The translations under genes and the position numbers were made by a program. Under the pieces are notes generated by a model. It made no database searches and had not been told where the DNA came from. It saw only the letters and a list, made by a program, of their open reading frames with translations. A stretch of 64,000 bases of DNA from Synechococcus sp. A15-62 (GTDB lineage: Bacteria > Cyanobacteriota > Cyanobacteriia > PCC-6307 > Cyanobiaceae), in assembly GCF_014280075.1 (NCBI RefSeq), contig NZ_CP047950.1, positions 930,001 to 994,000 on the forward strand, in the 5' to 3' direction. The number at the start of each line of letters is the position of its first letter. Within the stretch, counting starts at the first letter, position 1. This document shows positions 1-7,210 of the stretch, one piece after another.

Positions 1-509
1 TGCTGTTGCCAGGCGCTGATCTGCAATTTCAGGTCTGGGATGGGTGTGGACGGAGCCACGGCATGGCTCCAAAAGGTTCCAAGCCACTCCACATGCCCCT
101 GCATTAAAGGATCACAGGCGAGGTAGTCGAGTGCATCGCCAATGTCGCGGCGCCCCATCTGCTCGATTCCCCAGAGCAGATTGCCCGAGTAATCGAGCAT
201 GATTCTTGGGCTGCAGCCCTCATTGATCAGTTCCGGCAGCAGGTCGGCAAGACGCCGATAGCAGTGGGCGAATGGTTCGGCGTTGTGGTTATCACCCTCA
301 TTGGGGTGATCCAGCATGTACTGGAGATGGGAGATCAAGCTCTTGTTCGCTCCCGCTGGCACCGTCGGTTGGTGCATGTGGAGAGCGCAAGCAAAGCCGG
401 AATGCAGGTGTTCAAGATCGATCGCACTGTTCGACCAGACCTGCCGTTGTTTCCGCATCACAGCAGCAACGTCGGCTTCTCGTCCGCTGATCGGTGGACA
501 GCCTGTCAT
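1..509 (-). CDS. Glycoside hydrolase family 57-like protein, N-terminal part
   Basis: Only the first 169 or so residues are inside the window; the gene leaves the left edge. After about 35 residues the protein reads CALHMHQPTVPAG, then a segment with GNLLWGIEQMG and LGTFWSHA. The His-x-His-Gln-Pro start and the later H-rich turn resemble the first strands of the GH57 barrel, a family of alpha-glucan-active enzymes. The catalytic Glu and Asp lie beyond the edge, so activity cannot be judged. The start is the ATG at 509-507, 16 bases after the stop of the preceding minus-strand gene, so the two are probably cotranscribed. A role in glycogen or other polysaccharide turnover is inference. Confidence 0.6.
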   Translation of the reverse strand, partial: MTGCPPISGREADVAAVMRKQRQVWSNSAIDLEHLHSGFACALHMHQPTVPAGANKSLISHLQYMLDHPNEGDNHNAEPFAHCYRRLADLLPELINEGCSPRIMLDYSGNLLWGIEQMGRRDIGDALDYLACDPLMQGHVEWLGTFWSHAVAPSTPIPDLKLQISAWQQ

Positions 510-525
510 TGCACTCCGCTCGTGA

Positions 526-876
526 TCACCAGCCGGCACGCGGTGTTTGGCGCAGCATGCCTTCCCAATGATCGCGCCAGGTGCGCTGATCGCCAATGCC
601 AGCCAAAAGTTCAACCTCAGCAGGGGCCTGATTCAGCCGATGCCTCCAGCGGGTGATGTCTTCGGCTTGATCAAGCCAGGTGCTCATCACGTCGTGACGA
701 ATCGCCTCCCCATCCCAGTGGTGCTGGTCGGCTGTGTTTTGCGACCAGCGCATCAATTCATCCAGGCTCAGTGGTCTGAATCCCATGATTGTCAGACCTG
801 TGATTTGCTCGAGTTCAAAGCGACGCAGAACGTCTCCAAGGCCAAAGAAGTGAAGAAGGATCATTGAGTTGATCAC
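526..876 (-). CDS. Hypothetical protein, 116 aa, upstream of GH57 gene
   Basis: An open frame of 116 codons in the same direction as the GH57-like gene and only 16 bases before it. I do not recognise a domain. The protein is rich in Trp and Arg in its second half (WSQN, TWLDQAEDITRWRHRL, WRDHWEGML), soluble-looking, with no signal peptide. Three in-frame ATGs lie near the 5' end (876, 864 and about 786), so the start is uncertain; the third would leave an 86-residue protein. The tight spacing argues for an operon with the hydrolase. Confidence 0.5.
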   Translation of the reverse strand: MINSMILLHFFGLGDVLRRFELEQITGLTIMGFRPLSLDELMRWSQNTADQHHWDGEAIRHDVMSTWLDQAEDITRWRHRLNQAPAEVELLAGIGDQRTWRDHWEGMLRQTPRAGW

Positions 877-970
877 TTTTGCGTGAAATTTATGAGCCTT
901 TTTTGTCCGAATTGTTCAGGTTGATGGTCTTTGCTTTTGGAAATATTTCAATTAGATCAACATCCAGGGC

Positions 971-997
971 TTGGCACTCATGGCTTGAGAGTGCCAA
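971..997. promoter_or_regulatory. CIRCE-like inverted repeat (possible HrcA operator)
   Basis: The sequence reads TTGGCACTC, nine bases, GAGTGCCAA. The CIRCE consensus is TTAGCACTC-N9-GAGTGCTAA, so spacing and 8 of 9 positions per arm match, and the one change is compensated in the other arm. One further base pair (970 with 998) extends each arm to ten. It ends 24 bases before the tautomerase ATG and about 95 bases from the divergent minus-strand gene. HrcA control is inference; hrcA itself is not in the window. Confidence 0.65.
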
Positions 998-1021
998 GCT
1001 TCTCCCAGCATTCTTGAGCCG

Positions 1022-1360
1022 ATGCCTCTGATCAATGTGCGCACGTCGCTTCCAGCACTGAAAGACGGATCAGCGTTGTTGCAGGAGCTTTCGTCTGAGT
1101 TGGCCAATCAGACGGGCAAGCCGGAGGCTTACGTGATGACGCTTCTGGAGACAGGCGTTCCGATGACCTTCGCCGGCAGTCATGAGCCCTGTGCCTATGT
1201 CGAGGTGAAATCGATCGGTGCGCTGCGTCCGCCTGCGATGACAGCTGCGTTCTGTGAGCTGATTCAGGCGAGGACGGGAATCCCCGCCAACCGGGTGTAC
1301 ATCGGGTTTGAGGATGTGCAGGCCAGCTGCTGGGGATGGAACGGCAACACCTTTGGCTGA
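1022..1360 (+). CDS. MIF-type tautomerase family protein
   Basis: A 112-residue protein of the macrophage migration inhibitory factor / phenylpyruvate tautomerase family, the usual length for it. Pro2, the catalytic base after Met removal, is present (MPLINV), Lys33 sits where the family has its substrate-binding Lys, and the C-terminus has the typical GWNGNTF turn. Such proteins form trimers and tautomerise keto-enol substrates such as phenylpyruvate in vitro; the cyanobacterial substrate is unknown. The start ATG at 1022 is fixed by the need for Pro2. A CIRCE-like repeat lies just upstream, suggesting heat or stress control. The next gene starts 35 bases downstream on the same strand. Confidence 0.85.
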   Translation: MPLINVRTSLPALKDGSALLQELSSELANQTGKPEAYVMTLLETGVPMTFAGSHEPCAYVEVKSIGALRPPAMTAAFCELIQARTGIPANRVYIGFEDVQASCWGWNGNTFG

Positions 1361-1394
1361 TGCTCTCCCATACTGAGGCCGAGATCGCGCTCTG

Positions 1395-1574
1395 GTGGTG
1401 ACAAGCTCTCCTCCCGGCACTCCGGGCAACCCACGTCAAACCACGTTGATCGCATCGTTGCGTGAAAGGTTTCGCTTGGCGGAACAGAACCGTGATGCCA
1501 AGGCGAAGCAGGCTCTCTTCCGCGAAGCGATCTATCTCGGCATTCAGCCGCAGGTGATTACGGAAATCCATTGA
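1395..1574 (+). CDS. Small conserved-looking protein, 59 aa
   Basis: A 59-residue frame beginning with GTG GTG (1395 or 1398). The N-terminal third is Pro/Ser/Thr-rich; the rest is a charged helix (LRERFRLAEQNRDAKAKQAL) ending IQPQVITEIH. Its TGA stop overlaps the TTG start of the next gene by four bases (TTGA), which argues that it is translated and coupled to the downstream sugar-isomerase-like gene. I do not recognise a function; the look is that of a short cyanobacteria-specific DUF protein. Confidence 0.55.
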   Translation: MVTSSPPGTPGNPRQTTLIASLRERFRLAEQNRDAKAKQALFREAIYLGIQPQVITEIH

Positions 1575-2440
1575 GCAGCCCCAGGTTGCTGCTGTTCAAA
1601 ACACTGTGGGGCTGGACTGGGTCCCTTGAACAGGCCTGCTCCTCCGCTGAATGCGAGCGCTTTGATGGCCTTGAGGTGAACCTCGATCACCCTTGTCTTA
1701 AGGCTCTTCAGCCTGAAGGGATCCGTCGCTGCCTCTCCGATGCAAAACAGCATCTGATTGTTGAAATTGTTACCGGGGGGGATTACACCCCCGATCTCAA
1801 CTGCTCTCCATCGCAGCATCTGGATCAAGTTCAGCGCGGCTTGGAGCGAGCCATGGCGCTGGCCCCGCTCAAGATCACTTTGATCACCGGCAGCGATAGC
1901 TGGCAAGAAGTTGAGCAGCATCGTTTTCTCGACAGACTTTTGGACAAAATTGATGCGTGTTCGATTCCGGTGACGCTCGAGACGCATCGCAGTCGTTCTC
2001 TCTTCAACCCATGGCGCATGCCCGCCTGGCTGGCCCGCCATCCACGGCTTCGGCTCACAGCGGATCTCAGTCACTGGTGTGCGGTATCGGAACGGTTAAT
2101 GACACCTGAACTCCCCCCCATTCAGGCGGTGGCCGCTCGGGTTGATCACATTCATGCCCGAATCGGCCATGCTCAGGGGCCCTCCGTCAGCCACCCTTTC
2201 GCACCGGAATGGGCTGAGGCCCTCGAGAGCCATCGCCGCTGTTGGCAGTTGTTTCTCGATCAAAGCGCGAGGCCCGAACGGCCGATCACGATGACGCCTG
2301 AGTTTGGCCCCGATGGCTACATGCCGCTTCAGCCATTCACAGCTGCACCCCTTGCGGATGTTCAGCTCCTCAATGCAGAGATGGCCTCATGGCTGCGTTC
2401 CTCAATGCTGTTTCCTGCTGATCCCAACCGTTCTCGATAA
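1571..2440 (+). CDS. Sugar phosphate isomerase/epimerase-like TIM-barrel protein
   Basis: A 289-residue protein resembling the AP-endonuclease-2/xylose-isomerase-like TIM barrel family. Typical elements are FDGLEVNLDHP near residue 32, LITGSD, VTLETHRSR (metal-ligand Glu followed by His), LRLTADLSHWC (Asp-x-x-His), DHIHARIGHAQG and the late MTPEFGPDG Glu. These supply the Glu, Asp/His, His and Glu metal ligands. The substrate cannot be told from the sequence. The start is TTG at 1571 in a TTGA overlap with the preceding small gene. Its last 79 bases overlap the 3' end of the convergent Rieske gene, an unusually long overlap. Confidence 0.75.
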   Translation: MSSPRLLLFKTLWGWTGSLEQACSSAECERFDGLEVNLDHPCLKALQPEGIRRCLSDAKQHLIVEIVTGGDYTPDLNCSPSQHLDQVQRGLERAMALAPLKITLITGSDSWQEVEQHRFLDRLLDKIDACSIPVTLETHRSRSLFNPWRMPAWLARHPRLRLTADLSHWCAVSERLMTPELPPIQAVAARVDHIHARIGHAQGPSVSHPFAPEWAEALESHRRCWQLFLDQSARPERPITMTPEFGPDGYMPLQPFTAAPLADVQLLNAEMASWLRSSMLFPADPNRSR

Positions 2441-3432
2441 AGACCCTGCCAATGCAGGATCCTTCGTTCCAGCTGATGCGGAGGCCCTGGCTGGAAATCC
2501 TCTTGATATCCGTGTTGGACTGATTCAACCAAAGCCTTGTCTTCGTCCAGAAAGGTGAGCATGTCCCTCAGCCAGGCGTCGGCTGTGGCTGCATCCATGG
2601 CGTCTCTGCCTGCGAACAAGTGCAATTGCATCGTGCAGCGGTCGGGTCGTTCGGGCATGAATTCCAGCCATGCCAACCGCCCGTCTGGCCAGACCAGCAG
2701 ATGGCTCCATGGCGGCAGCCCGAAGGTAAGGAATCGACCCCCGTCCGGGTGGGGTGTCTCTAGAAGGTTGTTGTGTTGGCTGAAGCGATGGCGGTAATCC
2801 CTCACCGGCCCTTGTTCGCGGTGCAGCGTTGTCGGATGGGCAATAGCGACGTGGTAGTCGTCAAGTGTGTTGTCGTGGGCAATCTTCCAATTGCAGGCCA
2901 GGCTGCTTCGGCTCAGTCGCAGCAGGGTGGATGCAGTGTTCCAGGCTGCTCCGGCTTCGGTATGAACCAGCTGCAGCTGCTCCTCGAGTGTTAGAGCTTT
3001 ATCGCTGAAAGCGATCCAGATCAGTGGGCCATCGATGCGGCAGGCAAGCTCTTGCAACCCCCATCCCTGCCGGTCAAAGTCCTGCTCAAAATCGGCTTCA
3101 CGCGCCGCGGCCAGCAGCTCTCCGCGCAGGTTGTAGGTCCAGCCGTGATAAGGACAAACCAGGCGTCGACAGGACTGCCCCGTTCCTCCGCCTTGTCCAA
3201 ATGCAACACCGCGATGGGGACAGCGGTTGCGAAAAGCACGTGGATGCTCTCCAGTGGGCCAGGTGAGCAGAAGTGGCTGATCCAGCATGGTGATGGCCAG
3301 CACCTCTCCCGGTTGGAGATGGCTGATTGGTGCAACCGGATGCCAGTAGTGGTTGGCATAGGTGTGGATGTCCCATTGATGCATCGCGTCGCCGCGGTAC
3401 AGCGATGCAGGAAGGAACGTCTGATTCAACAC
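2362..3432 (-). CDS. Rieske non-heme iron oxygenase, catalytic subunit, in guanidine operon
   Basis: A 356-residue ring-hydroxylating-oxygenase-type large subunit. The Rieske [2Fe-2S] ligands are Cys71-x-His73 and Cys93-x-x-His96. The mononuclear iron site follows NWKIAHDNTLDDYHVAIAH: bridging Asp191, His194, His199, and a later FLDEDKALVESVQ with Asp298 as likely third ligand. It should couple O2 and electrons to hydroxylation or N/O-demethylation of a small substrate; no ferredoxin or reductase partner is nearby. It starts 22 bases after the ABC ATPase and is the last gene of the guanidine operon. The long start is preferred because LPASLYRG aligns with the usual N-terminus; ATG at 3384 is the alternative. 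Substrate unknown; a guanidino compound is a context-based guess. Confidence 0.85.
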   Translation of the reverse strand: MLNQTFLPASLYRGDAMHQWDIHTYANHYWHPVAPISHLQPGEVLAITMLDQPLLLTWPTGEHPRAFRNRCPHRGVAFGQGGGTGQSCRRLVCPYHGWTYNLRGELLAAAREADFEQDFDRQGWGLQELACRIDGPLIWIAFSDKALTLEEQLQLVHTEAGAAWNTASTLLRLSRSSLACNWKIAHDNTLDDYHVAIAHPTTLHREQGPVRDYRHRFSQHNNLLETPHPDGGRFLTFGLPPWSHLLVWPDGRLAWLEFMPERPDRCTMQLHLFAGRDAMDAATADAWLRDMLTFLDEDKALVESVQHGYQEDFQPGPPHQLERRILHWQGLYRERLGSAGNSIEERSHEAISALRS

Positions 3433-3454
3433 GGCTTCACTTAAGACAGTTCAG

Positions 3455-4210
3455 TCAGGAAAGTGCCGGCTCCAGCTCCCGCATGGTGGCGGAGAGGGAA
3501 CGACGCATGGAGAGGAAGTCGCTGCTTAGGCGCAGCTGATCGAGATCGGTTTTGTCGAGATCGACATCGAGGGATCGAGTGATTCGCCCTGGATTTGGGG
3601 CAAGCACGTGGACGCGCTGGGCCAGCACCAAAGCCTCTTCCACGTCGTGGGTGATCAGCAGAACGGTCAGGCCTGTTCGTTGCCAGAGCTTGAGCAGGAA
3701 GTCCTGCATCGATTCCCGGATCTGTAGATCCAGAGCCCCGAAGGGTTCATCCAGCAGCAGGATGCTGGGGTTGGTGGCGAGGGCCCGGGCGATGGCAACC
3801 CTCTGTTGCATTCCGCCCGACAGTTCGCGCGGCAATTTTGTGGCGGCGTCACTAAGGCCAACCACTTCGAGGAAATAGGCGGTTCGCTCCTTGATCTCTG
3901 CTGCTTTCATCCGCTGAAGTCGCATCCCGAAGGCAACGTTCTCAGCAGCGTTGAGCCATGGATAAAGGCTGTATTTCTGAAACACCATGCCCCGGTCTGG
4001 CCCGGGACCGGTGACTGGGTTGCCGTCAACAGTGATGCTGCCGCTGCTCGGTTGATCCAGACCAGCAATCAGCCGCAGAATCGTGCTCTTCCCGGACCCA
4101 GAGCTGCCCACAAAGGCCATGAAGTCTCCGGATTTCATGGAAAACGAAAGGTGATCGAGGATCAATTTCTCCCCGAAACGCTTGCTGAGGTTGTTAACGA
4201 TCAATTCCAA
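3455..4210 (-). CDS. ABC transporter ATP-binding protein (guanidine importer, predicted)
   Basis: A 251-residue ATPase of the nitrate/sulfonate/taurine (SsuB/TauB) type. Walker A is GSSGSGKST (about residue 36), the Q-loop lies in MVFQKYSLYPW, the signature is LSGGMQQRVAIARAL, Walker B LLLDEPFGALD, and the switch His follows in LLITHDVEEAL. It powers import through the adjacent permease, whose stop is three bases upstream of this start. Operon position behind a guanidine riboswitch makes guanidine or a guanidino compound the likely cargo; that is inference from context, in line with the homologous sll1080-1082 genes next to the Synechocystis guanidine hydrolase. Confidence 0.9.
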   Translation of the reverse strand: MELIVNNLSKRFGEKLILDHLSFSMKSGDFMAFVGSSGSGKSTILRLIAGLDQPSSGSITVDGNPVTGPGPDRGMVFQKYSLYPWLNAAENVAFGMRLQRMKAAEIKERTAYFLEVVGLSDAATKLPRELSGGMQQRVAIARALATNPSILLLDEPFGALDLQIRESMQDFLLKLWQRTGLTVLLITHDVEEALVLAQRVHVLAPNPGRITRSLDVDLDKTDLDQLRLSSDFLSMRRSLSATMRELEPALS

Positions 4211-4213
4211 GGC

Positions 4214-5041
4214 TCACACCGCCCATTTGCAGCTGAGACGCAGCAACAGCCTGAATCCCATGTCGATGGCGAAGCCGATCAAGCCGAGAACGATCAACTC
4301 GGCGAAGATCTGATCGGTGCGGAAAAAGCGCTGAGCCAGCTGGATGCGTTTGCCAAGGCCCACTTCCGCGGCCACCAGCTCAGCCACCACCACAAGGTTC
4401 CAGGAGGTTGCGATGTTGATTCGCAAGGTGTCGATGATGCTGGGCAGGCTGTAGCGGGCGACGACTTGCACCAGCACCTGCCGGCTGCGACCACCCAGCG
4501 TGAGTGTGGTTTCGATGAGTTCTTTGGGAACGAACTTCACCGCATCCATCACCATCAGGATGTTGAAGTTGATCGTGCCGAGAAAAATCAGAGCGATCTT
4601 GGGTTCCTCCCCGATGCCGAGGTAGATGATCAGCAGAGGGATGAATGCCGCTGCAGGCATGTAACGCAGCATGGCGATCAGCGGCTCGCAGATTGCGCAG
4701 ATCGCTGGGTACACCCCCATGCAGATGCCGATCGGCACCGCCAGAAGTGTGGCGAGAAGAAATCCTCCAAACACGCGGGCGGTGCTGGCCACAATGTCTT
4801 GGAAAAGGATTCCGCTCTCGGCCATGGAGGCCAGGGAGCGGAACACGGCCTGCGGAGAGGGAAGGAATTTTTCATCCACCAGTCCGAGGGAAGCGATGGC
4901 GGTCCAGAGCAGCAGGGGCACCAGCAGTGATGCCACCTGCAGGCCGCCACGCACGGCCTTGGATGGCATGGCACCAAGGGTGAACAGGGAGAGAAGCCCA
5001 TTGCTTCTCCCCTTGCGAGCAGCGGCGGCCGTGGCAGTCAT
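4214..5041 (-). CDS. ABC transporter permease (guanidine importer, predicted)
   Basis: A 275-residue inner-membrane permease of the SsuC/TauC/NrtB family with about six hydrophobic segments (for example LLVPLLLWTAIASLGL, a segment near FLLATLLAVPIGICMG, and MPAAAFIPLLIIYLGIG). The conserved EAA-type loop appears as ARYSLPSIIDTLRINIATSW. The ATG shares one base with the stop of the substrate-binding protein (TGATG), and the ATPase follows after three bases, so the three are translated as one importer. Length and topology are normal for the family; cargo is inferred from the operon. Confidence 0.9.
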   Translation of the reverse strand: MTATAAAARKGRSNGLLSLFTLGAMPSKAVRGGLQVASLLVPLLLWTAIASLGLVDEKFLPSPQAVFRSLASMAESGILFQDIVASTARVFGGFLLATLLAVPIGICMGVYPAICAICEPLIAMLRYMPAAAFIPLLIIYLGIGEEPKIALIFLGTINFNILMVMDAVKFVPKELIETTLTLGGRSRQVLVQVVARYSLPSIIDTLRINIATSWNLVVVAELVAAEVGLGKRIQLAQRFFRTDQIFAELIVLGLIGFAIDMGFRLLLRLSCKWAV

Positions 5042-6042
5042 CAGGAGGCGGCGACCTTCTTGATGAAGCTGTCGTCAAACAGCTTGCTCATGTCTGGTTT
5101 CTCAGGGATGAAGCCCACCGAAACCATGAAGTCGGCCATCGACTTAGCGGCGAACGGCATGAACTTCATTCCCTCACCAGTGCTGAAGGCCTCGAGGTTT
5201 TCCTCGATGGAGAAGAAACGGGTGCCGTCTTTGTACTGCTCGTATTCCTCAGTGGGAATGCCGGCACGCTTGGCCATGATCGCCTCGGATTTTTCGGGGT
5301 TCTTTTCCATGAACTCGCGAACGTCCCACCAGGTCTTCACGATCTTCTGCACATCGTCGGGGCGCTCCTTGATCAGATCACCGCTGACGGTGAGCAGATC
5401 AGGAATGGCACCTGGATACTCCTTGGAGCTGGCGATCACCTGGGCACCTTCTCGCTTCATGGCGGTGCCTGTGTAGGGAGGGAAGGCACCAACTGCATCA
5501 ACTTGACCGGCCGCGAATGCAGTGGCTGCCTGATCGGTGGGCATGCCTTTGATCACCACGTCGTCGCGGCTTAGGCCCGCATCCTTGAGGGCCAGGCTGA
5601 GCAGATAGTCATCGACAACGCCTTCCTCAACAGCAACGGTCTTGCCTTTGAGATCGGCGATGGATGTGATGGAGGCATCGGCAATGATCTGGTCATTGCC
5701 AGCAGAGTTGTCGTTAACCAGAACCACCACTTCACCGCCGTTCTCACCCGGCAGGAAAGAAATGGTGTCGTTCAAGGTTTGGGAGTTGCCGTCGATCTTG
5801 CCAGCGGCGAAGGTTTCCATCGACTGCACGTAGCCGTCGAACCACTTCATCTCCACATTCACGCCGTTCTTCTCGAACAGCTTTTCCTCCACGGCAATCG
5901 CCCAGGGCCACCATCCGGCCCAGTTGCTGTAGCCCAAAACGATCGGGGTGCCACCCACCGTCGGTGTGGAGGGCTTGGAGCAAGCGACAGCCAGCACGAT
6001 GGCGAGGCCGGCGAAGAGAAGGTTGCGCAGTTGTTTTGTCAT
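5041..6042 (-). CDS. ABC transporter substrate-binding lipoprotein (predicted guanidine binding)
   Basis: A 333-residue periplasmic binding protein of the NMT1/TauA/SsuA class. A lipoprotein signal (LLFAGLAIVLAVAC) places the lipidated Cys at residue 21. Then come the family landmarks GYSNWAGWWPWAIAVEEKLFE, FAAGKIDGNSQTL, a VAVEEGVVDDYLL hinge region and FAAGQVDAVGAFPPYTG. Trp- and acid-rich pocket segments would suit a small cation, but this is inference. It follows hypB by 38 bases and overlaps the permease start. Context (guanidine-I riboswitch, guanidine hydrolase) points to guanidine or a close analogue as ligand. Confidence 0.88.
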   Translation of the reverse strand: MTKQLRNLLFAGLAIVLAVACSKPSTPTVGGTPIVLGYSNWAGWWPWAIAVEEKLFEKNGVNVEMKWFDGYVQSMETFAAGKIDGNSQTLNDTISFLPGENGGEVVVLVNDNSAGNDQIIADASITSIADLKGKTVAVEEGVVDDYLLSLALKDAGLSRDDVVIKGMPTDQAATAFAAGQVDAVGAFPPYTGTAMKREGAQVIASSKEYPGAIPDLLTVSGDLIKERPDDVQKIVKTWWDVREFMEKNPEKSEAIMAKRAGIPTEEYEQYKDGTRFFSIEENLEAFSTGEGMKFMPFAAKSMADFMVSVGFIPEKPDMSKLFDDSFIKKVAAS

Positions 6043-6080
6043 GGCATGGGCGGGAGGAACAAGACGTTGAATTGATCTGC

Positions 6081-6785
6081 TCAGGCGGTGGCCAGAGCAG
6101 GGGTTGTGGTGGTCCGGCTGGCGAGGGCTTGCCGCACCCAGATGTGCCAGGCATCCAGGCCTTCACCTGTCAGGGCGGAGACCTCGATCACCGTGGCGTT
6201 GGGATTGATGCTGTGGATGTTGCGGCGGATCGCTGCCACATCCACAGGCAGGTGGGGCAGAAGATCCACCTTGGTGATCAGCACCACATCCGCGTTGCGG
6301 AACATCAGGGGGTACTTGAGCGGCTTGTCATCGCCCTCGGTCACGCTGAGCAACGCCACTTTGTGGTGTTCCCCAACGTCAAATTCCGCAGGGCAGACCA
6401 GGTTGCCCACGTTCTCCACGAGCAGTAAATCCAGCGCGGAAGGATCGAGCCGTTGTTGCAGCAACTTCAGGCCACCACTCACCATGGCCGCATCAAGGTG
6501 GCAGGCTCTGCCTGTGGTGATGGGCACCACCGGGATGCCAACAGTTTCCAAGCGGTCGGCATCCAGGTGAGTGGTCATGTCGCCTTCCAGCACGGCCATG
6601 CTGAGTTCGCGAGCCAAGGCTGGGAGGGACTGTTCGAGCAGGGCGGTTTTCCCTGCGCCTGGGCTGCTCATCAGGTTGAGGCAAAGCAGATCCCAGCTCT
6701 GGAAATGCTCGTTGTTGTGTTCGGCCTGATGGTTGTTGGCCGCAAGCAGATTGAGGCCGAGGGTGTCCTCAAGAGGCATATGCAT
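6081..6785 (-). CDS. hypB: HypB-like GTPase, nickel insertion factor for guanidine hydrolase
   Basis: A 234-residue GTPase of the HypB/UreG family. The P-loop is [14 protein letters not shown] (residues 39-52), followed by [15 protein letters not shown], the metal-site region [25 protein letters not shown] and the guanine-specificity ITKVDLL. The N-terminus has a few His residues but no CxxCGC nickel site or long His tract. In [NiFe]-hydrogenase organisms HypB delivers nickel to hydrogenase; here no hydrogenase gene is near and the gene sits between hypA and the importer in a guanidine-hydrolase operon. The equivalent factors are known to activate the Ni-dependent guanidine hydrolase of Synechocystis, so that is the probable client. 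Confidence 0.9.
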   Translation of the reverse strand: MHMPLEDTLGLNLLAANNHQAEHNNEHFQSWDLLCLNLMSSPGAGKTALLEQSLPALARELSMAVLEGDMTTHLDADRLETVGIPVVPITTGRACHLDAAMVSGGLKLLQQRLDPSALDLLLVENVGNLVCPAEFDVGEHHKVALLSVTEGDDKPLKYPLMFRNADVVLITKVDLLPHLPVDVAAIRRNIHSINPNATVIEVSALTGEGLDAWHIWVRQALASRTTTTPALATA

Positions 6786-6808
6786 GGCAAAAGAGGGGGG
6801 TATTGGTT

Positions 6809-7207
6809 TCAGCGTTGACGCTGGATTGGAGCGGACTCAAGGGCAGCGGCGGCATCGCTGCGGTAATCGATGCTGCGGATGCGCAATTCCCTACCGCTGA
6901 CGATCTCCTCAAGCGGGTTATCGCAGCAGGGAGAGCGATAGGCGTTTTCGGGCACAGGGTCGTAGGTGCCGTTGCAGATCAAGCAGCGGCCCACAAAGGG
7001 GATTTCCGTGATCGTGAGCCGGGATCCATCCAGCCAGGTGCCCTGCACCGCAGCGTTGTAAGTGGTCACCAGCTGATCGGGTTCAACGCAGGTGAATCGC
7101 CCCACATCGAGATGAACGGTTTCGACCATCGCAGAGGTGTCTTCGCGACGGTCGCGCCATTCATTCAGGGAGATCAGCAGGCACTTGGTCATGTCGACTT
7201 CATGCAT
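6809..7207 (-). CDS. hypA: HypA-like nickel metallochaperone
   Basis: A 132-residue HypA family protein. The N-terminal MHE (Met1-His2-Glu3) nickel-binding motif is intact, which fixes the start at 7207. The zinc domain is present as [11 protein letters not shown] followed by SPCCDNPL, giving CxxC plus a CC pair rather than the commoner second CxxC. It lies three bases after the guanidine hydrolase stop and 23 bases before hypB, so all three are one transcript. It should pass nickel to the hydrolase together with HypB. The last 25 residues after RIRSIDY are an Ala/Arg-rich tail of uncertain role. Confidence 0.9.
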   Translation of the reverse strand: MHEVDMTKCLLISLNEWRDRREDTSAMVETVHLDVGRFTCVEPDQLVTTYNAAVQGTWLDGSRLTITEIPFVGRCLICNGTYDPVPENAYRSPCCDNPLEEIVSGRELRIRSIDYRSDAAAALESAPIQRQR

Positions 7208-7210
7208 GGC

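Noticed and set aside
3806-4930. 374-codon plus-strand frame across the ABC ATPase and permease
   Set aside because: Runs antisense to two clear ABC genes and has a His/Gln/Asp-rich composition typical of shadow frames.
6081-7207. HypA/HypB read as hydrogenase maturation genes
   Set aside because: No hydrogenase structural or other hyp genes are near; their place behind gdmH and a guanidine riboswitch gives a better client.
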